From: Breviolum minutum Mf 1.05b.01
Lineage: Eukaryota > Sar > Dinophyceae > Suessiales > Symbiodiniaceae
Length of the DNA stretch: 64,000 nucleotides
Assembly: GCA_000507305.1 (NCBI GenBank)
Contig: DF241056.1
Span: 1-64,000 of the forward strand
Direction: 5' to 3'
A program made the position numbers and the translations under genes. Of this stretch, positions 1 through 10,346 are shown in pieces; position 1 is the stretch's first letter; every line of letters begins with the position of its first letter. The notes below the pieces were generated by a model. The model saw only the letters and a program-made list of their open reading frames with translations, searched no databases and was not told the origin of the DNA.

Positions 1-2130
1 GGAGGCTGATAAATTACAGAACTCAAAGTTTCATTTCAAAACCAAAGACCTGAAGTCATCGCCAATTGGACCAATGAAGCAGTGTGACACGAAACATTGA
101 CTTAGGAAACATGCTTGATCCAAGTCCACAGCAACTGAGGTGAGAGCCACTGACTTCATCTTGGGGTCTTTGCCACCAAAAGTCGTCCATCACATCCTGG
201 ACAGCGCATCGCTGTTGAGCAGAAGTGCGATCTTGCACTTGGGGATCTCTTACAGCCATCTAAAATGAATTTGGAACTTGAAACACTGCTATTCGAAGAC
301 CCTCTCTGTGAATCACCAAAAAAAGGACAGGCATGGGCAAGTAGTAGGACAGCATTGAGACTGAGTGCAAACTGCTGAGACTAGAAGGCTCCCATGGGAC
401 TGCTGCTTCTTCTTCTACAGTAATTCATACTGTTGTTTCTTGCCCGTTCGTTTTTAATCTCTGTGCTGGTTGTGAGTCGACCAATTGATCCAAATGTATG
501 ATAATCATAGATATAATCTTATAATATTCTGTCTCCTTACTGTACAGTACATACTATTATAATAGTTGATTGTCAACGGCCAAAATAAGCTAACTCAAAA
601 GGCATTTTTGCCAAGGCACCTCAGTGCGAAAGTTCACGCGCGAGACGTGAATGTACCTTCAATCTGCAACGGTTGGATTGAAGGATCAGAAATACCAGTA
701 CCACAACCATTGCAGTTGACTCAAACTCACAGTGTCCCACTTGAACCTGTTTTGCTTGGATCGCCCCGAGTAAGCATCCCGGAACATACTTGAGCCAGGT
801 CACTTCCCGTCGCACTCTTCTATGCTGATGTTTGCACTGGCCTTCACTGGGCCCTCCAAGCTTTCCCGCAGGCAGCTGACTAGTTCGTGCTCCCTTGGAA
901 GGTCCATGAAGTACCTGGCCGTCGTGATTTCAGTAATGCACAATAGTGACATCCAATATGTCTCCTTCTCAGGTATTATCAGATTGATTCATGATATGAT
1001 CATATTGCAATACCATGAACCCTTTTGGTTCTTTGTCATGACTAGACTGGCCCAGGCCCAGGCCACTGATTTGTAGGCTAGGAGAGACATGACCTTTATG
1101 GCTGAAGACCCTGTGCATTCCGACCATATACTAAAGCATTCATGGGCCGCGATATCAAACGCGAAAGCTATAGAGCAGCAGCGGCTTCACCCCAAATTCT
1201 GAACATCTTCAGCCTTTCGTATCTCTTCACATCTTACATTCCGCGCTCCATACCAGGCCTCCGTATGGGAGAAAGGCCTAGACAGCATCTCTCATAGGAG
1301 AAGGGACCCTCGAAGCAACTCTCCTGACGGTGCTAAGGGCTGTCATTGTCAAAGCTGCAACCGACATTGACTAGGAAAAAGTAATTCTGATTGTTTTTGG
1401 ATGTTCTTGATATTTTTCACTGATACATTTGCAAGTGCTGGGCTGAATAGAAAATGTGCCCACATGTGCCAATGCTTTGCAGCTATTGCATGGCATTGCA
1501 TCACATTGGGATGTCGGCAGGAAAGGTATGACAAGCCCCTACAAACAAACCTGTGAAAACTAAAATCCATTTGTGAGCTTCCGCAACTTCCTTTGGTGAG
1601 CCCATCCCTTGTCAAGCAAACCAATTCTGCGTCAAGGCCCGTGATTCTGAAACTGTCTGAACCCGAGTCGGTGTGGATGGACTTTTTCCTGTAATTTTCC
1701 TTGAAACTCTAAAAACCTTTTCCAAAACCATCAGAAACTCAAAAAAGTCATCCCCATGTTGATCAGGACAGTCAAGACCATCTGAGAAAATTGAGATCCA
1801 CCGGCTCCGCAGCAAGATATTTGCATCTACATTGAATTCAATCCACAAAGTTGTAATAAACAAACTTAAAAATAGATTGATTAGAATTCAATACATTATG
1901 TTGCAATTCAACTATGAGTTTATTATTCATATAATCAAAGCAATCGAAATGCAATTTCAACAATGCATTTCAATAGTGATTTGACAGCAATGGACTGAAA
2001 TCACAGTAGCAATCTTTCAGTGTTCTTCTTCATAAAAATGCTACTGGTGCTTTTCGCTTCAAATTTCAGTATATTCCTGTGCTTCGTCCGTGCTGAAGGA
2101 AATTGAAAGATAATTACCGCAGTGCATCGC
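1..2130. other. stretch with no supported gene
   Basis: Only short open frames of mixed composition are present. I saw no frame with convincing coding composition flanked by AG|G acceptor and GT/GC donor sites, and no repeat array. Single small exons could be hidden here. Confidence 0.5.
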
Positions 2131-2131
2131 A

Positions 2132-2533
2132 GTGCTGTCCAGTTCATGCGCGTCCTTCATTTCTGGAATGCAGCATCTTGAGAATGTGAGCGAGTGCTTC
2201 GCATCCCAGCAACCTTCGCCTCGGGTGTTGCTTTCTGTCTTGGAATGGAGCGGGGGTGTGGCGAAGGCATCCACTGGTGGCTCAAGACCTGTCACCATCC
2301 CTTCATCTTCATCAACCGCAGCAGCAAACGCAAAAGAACTTCGAACCATCTGCACAAATTTCCTCAAATTTGACCCCCTCCAAGTGCTACGGAACAGCGA
2401 ATTAGCAACTGTGTTCCGGGCCAAAGGATGGCAGTTCCTCCAAAGGCTCATCTCCAGTGACCGGTCGGGTCCGGTTGCCACTGCAGCAATATTCAAAGGT
2501 CTGAGCCTCAACGAATTTTACAACCGTTGTTGA
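2132..2533 (+). CDS. possible terminal exon, unknown protein
   Basis: An open plus frame ends at a TGA. It holds a Ser/Ala-rich linker (IPSSSSTAAANAKELRT) followed by a helical-looking stretch (FLKFDPLQVLRNSELATVF). Possible acceptors CAG lie near 2171 and 2209. The minus strand is also open over the same bases (150 codons, containing AAAVDEDEGMVTGLEPPVDAF-like composition), so the strand is not secure. I do not recognise a family. Confidence 0.28.
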   Translation: MLSSSCASFISGMQHLENVSECFASQQPSPRVLLSVLEWSGGVAKASTGGSRPVTIPSSSSTAAANAKELRTICTNFLKFDPLQVLRNSELATVFRAKGWQFLQRLISSDRSGPVATAAIFKGLSLNEFYNRC

Positions 2534-5330
2534 GACGTTTAAACCCTGCCTCCCAATCACTCAAGGCTTCATATAAAGACCCTATGGAGAAATGCCAGCA
2601 TATCCAGTAATATTTCAATGACATTTCTAGGGACCGCGTGCTAGCAGGAAAAAACTCGCCGAGATGCGCCAGACCAGCAAGCCTTGCAACTTATTCGGAC
2701 AAGGAAAATCCAAGAGAGGGAATGGCTAGACTTCAAGTTGTCCATTGGGATCTACAAGCTAGCACAAGCGAGATGAGCTCAACATTGACTGTGTATATCG
2801 ACTCTTCAAATGCAGAACTAGTATGCTCCAACTTAAAACAGATTGATATATTAAGATACAAATACGGTAGTGCTTTGCAGTATTGCACACCAAGGACCAG
2901 CTTCAAACAAAAATCAGCAAAAATCCCAGCCCTCTGGGTTCTCGATACCAAAATTCACCCCCGGAGGCAAGAGACCCACCTCATCACCCGAATCGCCCTT
3001 CACCAAATCACAGCACTTTTCGTGCTCGAAATCGGAATTCCAACAGTCCTGGGCAAATGAGAAGCACAAACTCATCCATACTGGATGCGAACGGCATCTC
3101 CTGTTGGACTCCACAGCACCGTTCAAACGTGTGAATGCCATCCCAACATCCTTCATGGCCTTTGCTGTGGCATCGGTGACGTGTTTCAGGGAGCAGGGTC
3201 TTTGCCATTCAAGTCCTTGAGTTTATTTGTAATATACTGTTTATTACTGTATACTACGTATATCTACAGTACACACTATAGACTGACTATATCAGTATCA
3301 CGTATTATTGTACATATTTTACCTTAGAATTATACATCACTTTATACTTTACTACTATCCTTTTTCTATCTACTTCAGCTCGCCCTCTCCCCGTTATGAT
3401 ATAAGCTGTGTGTATAGGTCTGCCCTAGTTCCTGTCTTCTGAAATGTGAAAATCATTGAAAGTCTTCAAGTGCAGCTTAAATGCGGCAAACGCACTGTGA
3501 AATCTTGTTGAAATGCGTTGAAAAAAAAGCGCCTCTGGGGCCAAAAGTCTTGTCACAACAAAGGGCTTCGGTGAAGTCTCCATCCCAGCAGGTGGGATCC
3601 TGGAGGACAATTGTGACATGCGGCAATGGATGAAATGTTAAATTGCTACTCTTACGCTCGTAATCAACGTGAAAAAACACAGAAGATTGAAATCAAGCAG
3701 TACCAGTACATACCAGTACCATGTAGGTACCTCTTGCCTGCTTGGCAAGCCAACTGCGCAAACAGCACAAGAAACTCAAGAATCAGCAAGTCATAGCAAG
3801 ATACAGCAAGCTAGTAAAGTGCCGATAACTGTCTTTATGCGCTCATAGTGGATTCATAACTGGTTTGGACTAGAAATGTGGCCAAAATGAGTGGGATCAT
3901 GGTTCTGACATGTTCTAACCTTCTTGGCACCAACAAACCATCAAACCCATCCTGCGCACCAACTTGGGCCAAGATCAGCCAAACCAATCGCAGCCATCCG
4001 GCCATGGTGCGCGTCCGACAGCTTCAGAAGTCTTCAAATGATACGGTACATCTATAGCAACTGGGGGACAACATCCATAGTTCAAATATTCAAATCAATT
4101 TCAATGAAGTTGAGGTATTTTCAAGTTCTATCAAGTAAAGGTGGCATAACATGGACATTGGCATGGTCCAGGATGAGTTATGATATAAGTTAACAAACAT
4201 GTTGACGATCTTTTCAAGTAGCAGCTGACAGTGTGAGTTGCCTGTTTAGACCACAGCAGACATGTGCAAAGATGTAAAGAAAAAAATCTAGCAGCATAAT
4301 CCTGCTTTCTTAAATCTGCTATGGATTGAGTCTGTTGAGTCTTCCCCCATGCAATTGTCTCCTTCTGCCGAATCTAGAGTCAATGGCATGGAAAGGTATA
4401 ATTTTCGTGCTTGTAATATTCCTTTCGTGCCTGCTATCTTTGAGCTTGAAGCATCCTAAAGCTCTTAGATGAAGACTGGGAAAGACAAGCCTTGCTTTTC
4501 CTTGACTAACATTCATGTAAAACGCTACTGGGGTCCAAGCCGTAGCCTTGCCTCGTCAAGCAATGCCAAGGGCTGTTCAACTATGACCGCCGAGATTCTG
4601 AATACCATAACTTTGACTAGGATGCATTCCGAGAACTGTTACCTTGAATAGACATGACCAACAAAAGCAACAAAACATACACGTTGCATTGCAAAAATCC
4701 ATTTATCATTTAAAAATATCTAAAATACATTCAAGTCATTCAATATCTTTCAACTTCAAATCATCTGCCCCTGAGGTTCGCCTCTGGAAGCTTCACTGGG
4801 CCGCTCGCCCGCTGCTTCACTGGCTGCTTCACTGGCTGCCTGCAGTGCAAGTTGCAACCACAAGGTGCCTTACTGAAAGAACTTCTAGCAGAATTCAGCA
4901 AACATTAAACAACATTCAAACAACATCAAGCAACCACACGAACTTTTGCAATCTTTCACAAAAGATTATCTTTTTAGACAGTGCACTTTCCAGTCAAATT
5001 GCAGCCTCTCGAAGCAAGGCTTCTATTCCCAATGCCAGCCCCAGGCGTTGCCACCTCAATCTACGTTGAACCGAACTCTGCATTTGGCGAATCAACTTTG
5101 CAATGCACCGCTCAAGTGTAAGCGAAACACCACTGACTTTTTTTTTAGTCAAGTTTTAAAAAACTCAGCATTCAAATTCTGAAAGGGCAGAAACAGGACC
5201 AACTCAAAAGGTTCTTCTTTTGTCCTTGCAGGTGACCCATTCCAATTAGATCAGTGTGAACTAAATCTCTATCAAACCAATGTATAAAACTCCCACACAG
5301 GGATTACCGACTACTGCACATGGATTAGCA
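2534..5330. other. stretch with no supported gene
   Basis: Only short overlapping frames in several phases are seen, with AT-rich stretches around 3230-3360. No exon could be supported and no clear repeat was noticed. Confidence 0.4.
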
Positions 5331-5339
5331 ACAGTGTAG

Positions 5340-5545
5340 GTCGTTTTTTGGTGTTTGATCCAGGTGCAACAGGGTACAACCGCTCCGAAAGTTGTTTGAT
5401 AACTCCCAAGGTCTGCACTGACCATCTGTCAGTTTTGCCAGTCGCTCCAAGGTGTTGATCTTTTGCTTCTGCAGCACCTCGCATAGCTCGATACACTTTA
5501 GGAATATCCAGGCAAAGCTGTTGAACATCGAATGCCATGGATGTG
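5340..5545 (-). CDS. probable internal exon, unknown protein
   Basis: The minus frame reads FAWIFLKCIELCEVLQKQKI and then NTLERLAKLTDGQCRPWEL, which looks like ordinary helical protein. A second minus frame is also open, so the phase is provisional. It lies on the same strand as the exons at 5.9-7.4 kb and could belong with them. No family is recognised. Confidence 0.35.
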
Positions 5546-5879
5546 CTGGGAAATCCTGTTGATATATTCTGAATATGATTCACGATATTCAAGTGTTTTG
5601 ATATATTTTGATATATTTTGACTCAATGTTGTATGTTAAACATCGTTGAACTCAATTTCATGCAACTTTGGTCAAGGGGGATTATTAAATCGGCAAGAAA
5701 GAGGAATAGTAAAGTGGACAGCGTGAAGAGTGGGCCTGAAATGCCTCTTGTAGGTCCTGACAGCCGGCATCTTCAGGCGATTGGGTAATGGTTCGGGATG
5801 AACCAAGGATTGCCAAACAACTCAAGCAATCCAACCACTCAGAATGGATGCATTCCCTAACCACCTAATGGAATAGCAA

Positions 5880-6105
5880 AAAGCTTTGGAACTTCGACTA
5901 AAGGTCCCACGAAAATGTCTAGGTGGACAATGGTTCTGGAAGAGATCAAGCAAATCTGTATACAACCGAATCAGCGCAGCAAATCCTGTAATTACCCCTG
6001 TTCTATCCTCTGCATCATCAGGATGTTCGGAGCTAAGGGCGGTGATGAACTCCTTTGACAAGGGAGTCAACTGTGGACTGATGGAAATGTCCATGACCAA
6101 CCCAA
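5880..6105 (-). CDS. probable internal exon, unknown helical protein
   Basis: The minus frame contains SPQLTPLSKEFITALSSEHP, then DDAEDRTGVITGF and AALIRLYTDLLDLFQNHCPP. Composition is much more protein-like than the opposite strand. Boundaries are approximate because several AG and GT sites are available. The family is not recognised. Confidence 0.45.
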
Positions 6106-6529
6106 ATGCCTTCAGGTGACACGCAAAAGTGAAGCAACAACAATACAAAATGTCGATGACTGACATTCAAATCATTGATCATCTCATGAGATGGCCGATA
6201 GATCGTCCCATTTCACACAGCAAATTTGGATGCATCCGAATGTCTGTCCTCCATGGAAGCCATAGTGGCTTGGAGGGTGTTCAGCTGGAAATATGTTTCT
6301 TGAAAAATTATTTCTGCATATTTCTGCATGGTCCTTGAAGTTCAGGCTGTTGGGTTGAAACAAGTCTGATTCACTCTCCTTGCCAAGAAGCCCTGTAGCT
6401 GGCTAGCAAAACAATCTGATGAAATCTTCTGAATACATATTGATGTTAGATTTTGAATAGCAGTTTTGCAGCTAAATATCTAGTCTGTGGAAGTTCAGTG
6501 CCAAAAGTTTAAGAAACACAAAACACACC

Positions 6530-6715
6530 GACCCAGTTATACAGTCAGTCAGATCTTCACTTGGTTTGACCAATATGCGTCTGTTCAAAGGGATTTGATC
6601 CTGATGTCGCAAAAGTTCAATGTCCAAGGTACCCAGTGTTTTGCTTAAAATTCGTGCGTTCAATCTCTCTACACTGCATTTACTCCGAATGACTCCGACA
6701 TACCGCAGTTGCGAG
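6530..6715 (-). CDS. probable internal exon, unknown protein
   Basis: The minus frame reads GVIRSKCSVERLNARILSKT, then LGTLDIELLRHQDQIPLNRR. It has balanced, charged composition and lies in line with the neighbouring minus-strand exons at 5.9 and 6.9 kb. Boundaries are approximate and the function is unknown. Confidence 0.4.
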
Positions 6716-6879
6716 CAAGAAATGAACATTCAGCTGGAGAAAAATACCATCCAACATCTCAAGATGTTCCAGCCGGTACTAAGTCCGTAAATCCACGAGT
6801 AGCTGCTAGAATTAGCCTTGTCATAAGAGGGGTCCATGCGAAACGCAGAAACATCGAGCCTGGGTAGATCAACTATCAT

Positions 6880-7060
6880 GTATTTCATCGAATATTTCCG
6901 TGATATTGGCGGTTGCACTGCCCGTGTTGATCGCTTTTTCCTGTGCCAATCTGGGTTCTTTCACGCAGCTTGAGGCAGCGACTCCCATTGGCGATTCTAA
7001 GCTGACCCTGTACAATGAGGCTGCAGGATTGGGGAACCCCAAATGCCTGTGGTCCAAAAC
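6880..7060 (-). CDS. possible exon, strand uncertain
   Basis: A minus frame (RHLGFPNPAASLYRVSLESP, SCVKEPRLAQEKAINTGSAT) is open here. The plus strand is also open from an ATG at 6900 and would encode a signal-peptide-like start (MILAVALPVLIAFSCANLGS). I prefer the minus strand because the neighbours lie on it, but cannot decide from sequence alone. Confidence 0.3.
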
Positions 7061-7118
7061 CATTCGCTTTGACTCTTTATGACTTTGTCTGCCATTTTCT
7101 GGGTGACCAAGTGGAGCT

Positions 7119-7393
7119 TCATGAACTCATCTTCAGTGCCCATTGTCTTTTCGGTGCCGACCGTTGTGATGCCTGGGATTCTTCAAAGAGACTGTCGCTG
7201 CGTTCTGGAACTCCAGGAGCTGCTCTTCGTGGCAGGAAGGGCGTGGGCGATGCCGCCGCCGGCGCTGCGGCGGCCGTGGCAGCAGCCGCTCCCGCTGCCA
7301 CCGAGCGCTGGGAATCGCTGGGTGCGCGGGAGTTGCGAGCTTGCTTGGGGGCGGGGTCATCGAAGTCATCGGCAGATCGCTTGTTTCCACGAC
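7119..7393 (-). CDS. GC-rich terminal exon, possible MRE11 tail
   Basis: A TTGAG|G acceptor opens a minus frame with a basic nuclear-signal-like start (RGNKRSADDFDDPAPKQARN), an Ala-rich low-complexity middle and a Ser/Glu-rich end closing at TGA after KMSS. The exon is clearly richer in GC than its flanks. MRE11 proteins end in disordered Arg/Gly/Lys-rich tails, and this is downstream of the recognised MRE11 exons on the same strand, so it may be that tail. It could equally be the end of another nuclear protein. Confidence 0.45.
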
Positions 7394-7419
7394 CTCAACT
7401 TCAGTCCAAGCCAAAGCTA

Positions 7420-9060
7420 TGCAAAAGAATCATATATAATCTACCTACGAATAGAAAATAACGCTCAGGTCACAGGATCCTAGAGTTTCATGATACGTTG
7501 ATTCGTATGTTTGCCCCATGCTTTGAAGCCCTGCCTCGCCCTCCTCGACCTCCACCTGACATCCGTCAAAGGAAAAACATGGGCCTCCACCGTTCTTGTT
7601 CGTACAATGATCAGATTGTACGATGAGCACATGTCATCAGCTGCTTTTCTCAATGCAAAATGTAGTGAAAGAAATATTTCTTCCATGAGCACACATATGT
7701 CATATGCTCACATACACTCAGCAGATCATCCTGTAGCCTTACAAGACCAGCAGCAGTGTGGACTTACCTTCGATCATGTTTATCCTCTTATCAAGAAGTC
7801 CTCTAAAGTAAACAACAAAAAAATTACCGGTAACAACAGAAAAAAAGGTTCCCTAGTGATCTTGTTCTGTCTTAGGATTCCGATCCCCAAAGTTCAAAGT
7901 TCAACCATTTCGTAGGAAAGTCACAAGTGCTTAAGGCTTAGATTAAGAAAGATCCTCCTGGGTTTAAAATTAAACACAGCCACAGATTCTCACATCCTCC
8001 GTAACTCTGATATGCTCTACTTGCAGGTACCTCGACTTCCTCGGCCACCACGCCCTGGATCAGAAAGGCTAGCCAGATCGCAACACTAGCAAAATGGCAT
8101 GAACTTGAGAGAGCATTCGGGTTTTGACTCTATCAAAGGCTTATGCAGAATGTGTGTGTATGTGTATACATGTGGATATGGTCTTCTGGAATGGAACCCA
8201 CATTCGGATTCACGCGGTAGTTAGCTGTGCGTTGCTTTACTTCGACTTTAAAGAAAACAATAGTTGAACAAAAAGACAATGAAGATGCAGGGATAAACAC
8301 ATCAAACCGACTTTTCTGAGCAATGATAACTAGATGGCATCAGTGCCCATCACTAGGCCTATGATCTCAACCGACTGCTTTGCCACATTTGCGTACCCCC
8401 CTATGCCTCGTCCGCGCGAGGCCTGGTCACAGCATTCATGAAGACATTCTCGTCCAGAATCGAGCGATGACAGATCACTCATTCTGCCTTAGACCTCTAT
8501 GAGTCTATGAGTGAGGATCTCATTCAATACTTCAAAATGTATATTCCAATCAGGAATCATCTCGTCGGAAGATGTTGCAAGAGGGAGTTGTAGCTCTATA
8601 TGCACCAAGTACTTCTAAGGTTGGAAGGTGCTGTGTTGCGGTCTGCCCTTTATTGTTTCTTCTGTTGGAGGTGAGTTGAGAATTCACAAACCTGAAGTGT
8701 TGCAACCTGAAGATAGCACCCTCAGGTTTTGGTACCTCTGCTTCTCCAAACGGAGCTGCAGTGGGTCCAGGCTCCTGTGGCTTCAGGCTCTTATCAACCA
8801 TGCAGCAAGCTTGAGTTCTGTTGCCCAACTTGTGTCCAGATGGCTTCATGGGCCCTAAGAAGACAACATGTGCTGTACCCACCCGGATAAGTCCTCCAGA
8901 CCACCAGGCTCGTCCAACAAACCCGTCCCCTGAACACTATGAGTTTGACAAAAGACAGAAGCTGGAGAGTCTGTGTGCCTTGGGTATGATCGGCTATGAT
9001 CATGTGTCTTTCCAATCCTTTCCAACTGTCACTCCCTGCTTGGGAGTCGGACAAGCTCTG
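7420..9060. other. mostly unassigned; one weak minus-strand candidate
   Basis: No secure gene is seen. Around 8600-8800 a minus frame (KSLKPQEPGPTAAPFGEAEV) has exon-like composition, but I found no convincing splice sites for it. The rest is short frames in all phases. Confidence 0.3.
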
Positions 9061-9069
9061 GCTTGGTCT

Positions 9070-9330
9070 GACTGATTGCGCGATCGGTGGGCGGACCTCC
9101 AAGGGCTGACATGACTGATTTGAACAAGTCTTTGAAACGATGGACTTTTGTCACTCCCCCATCTACCATCGTCCATCTCCCAGCATTTGATGATTTTTCA
9201 TGGCCTGAGAGGGAGGCTGCACCAGGACCCTGTGCTGCAGCTAATCGTTGCTGCCGCAAGGTCTCGGCACGATCCTCGTGCCCACAATCATTGGATTGTT
9301 CAACGAAAACGAGAAGTGATTGAAATTGAT
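9070..9330 (-). CDS. possible exon of the MRE11 C-terminal region
   Basis: The minus frame includes HEDRAETLRQQRLAAAQGPG followed by AASLSGHEKSSNAGRW. MRE11 proteins carry an Arg/Gln-rich helix followed by a disordered region at this point, so the order and strand fit. The plus strand is open too (VLQLIVAAARSRHDPRAHNH), so this remains a candidate only. Confidence 0.33.
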
Positions 9331-10137
9331 TGAAGCATGGTGAATCCTGAGCTGCAACAACGTGTTGGTCATAAGTTTCCAATTTGAAGATCAGGTGAAT
9401 CAGAGAAGCCATTTTGAGTCAATGTCATTTTGCCATATTTTGCCCCTCCGAAAACATCCCCAGGTTTCGGTGCAGAATGGCTTTCAGTCCTGAATCTGCA
9501 CTCGGATTTCTTCTTCCCCTACAGCACGGCTTTCTTTCAGGACGGCCTCCCAATCCAGCAAGCCCTACAAACTTGATTTGCATATGGCATACAGCTCCCA
9601 TGTTTCGATCTTCGGGACGTATTGGAAACTATTTGTGGAAGAGTCGTTGTGTCAAATTGAGTGATACAAAGACAACCAGCAGCACAACCAACAACCTGAG
9701 TTTTGACACGCACCCTTAGCCTGGTTGGTAGACTCAACCACCTGAAAAGGAAGGCGGGGCTTGGTCCAATCTCTTTACCTAGAACACTTGAGATTTTTGC
9801 ATGCTTGGACATGCTTGGACAACAGAAAGGATGCTCAAATCTTCTAGAATCTATACTCTGGACACCTTTTCAGTACTCTAACATCCTAAAATGTGGTACT
9901 ACACCTGTACGATTATGATACTGTCATTTCATATTGCAGCTATACAAGCCTAGGTCTCCTGGATACTTCAACAGCTAACAGCTAAAAGATGCTAATAAAT
10001 TCATGCCAGAGTGATTCTGATGATGCCAGGGGTCTTCATGGGTTTTGCAAGGCAAGCAACATGTGCGGCATTCAAACTCCTATTGAGTAACCGCACAAAG
10101 CCTTAATCTAGCTTTTCTGACCAAAACATCAAGACAC

Positions 10138-10346
10138 CACCTCCTTCACAAAGCGTTCGATGGCACAAGGTTCAGCCCGATGCACGAAGGATTGAACCTC
10201 AGCCCCAAGGGAACACTGTGTGACACAGCAGAGTCATGGTGCCGGATTTCAAGCTTCACGTTGAGCTGAGCCACTGCATCATTGAGATCAGGTTCTGGGA
10301 GAACTTGTAGATTCTGCTCACCGTCGATATATTTGTAGATGATGTC
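10138..10346 (-). CDS. MRE11: MRE11 exons after the capping domain
   Basis: A TGTAG|G acceptor opens DIIYKYIDGEQNLQVLPEP and then DLNDAV. A second exon (10197-10138) encodes VQSFVHRAEPCAIERFVKEV. Together they match the MRE11 segment in which a helix precedes an xxAVQxFVxKEExxAIExxV block. The donor of the first exon is either GC after DAV or GT after QLN; both keep phase 0. Reading straight through without an intron is also open until TGA at 10146, which I consider less likely because it loses the family match. Confidence 0.75.

Noticed and set aside
5886..6119. 77-codon plus-strand frame
   Set aside because: The minus frame over the same bases has better amino-acid composition and agrees with neighbouring exons.
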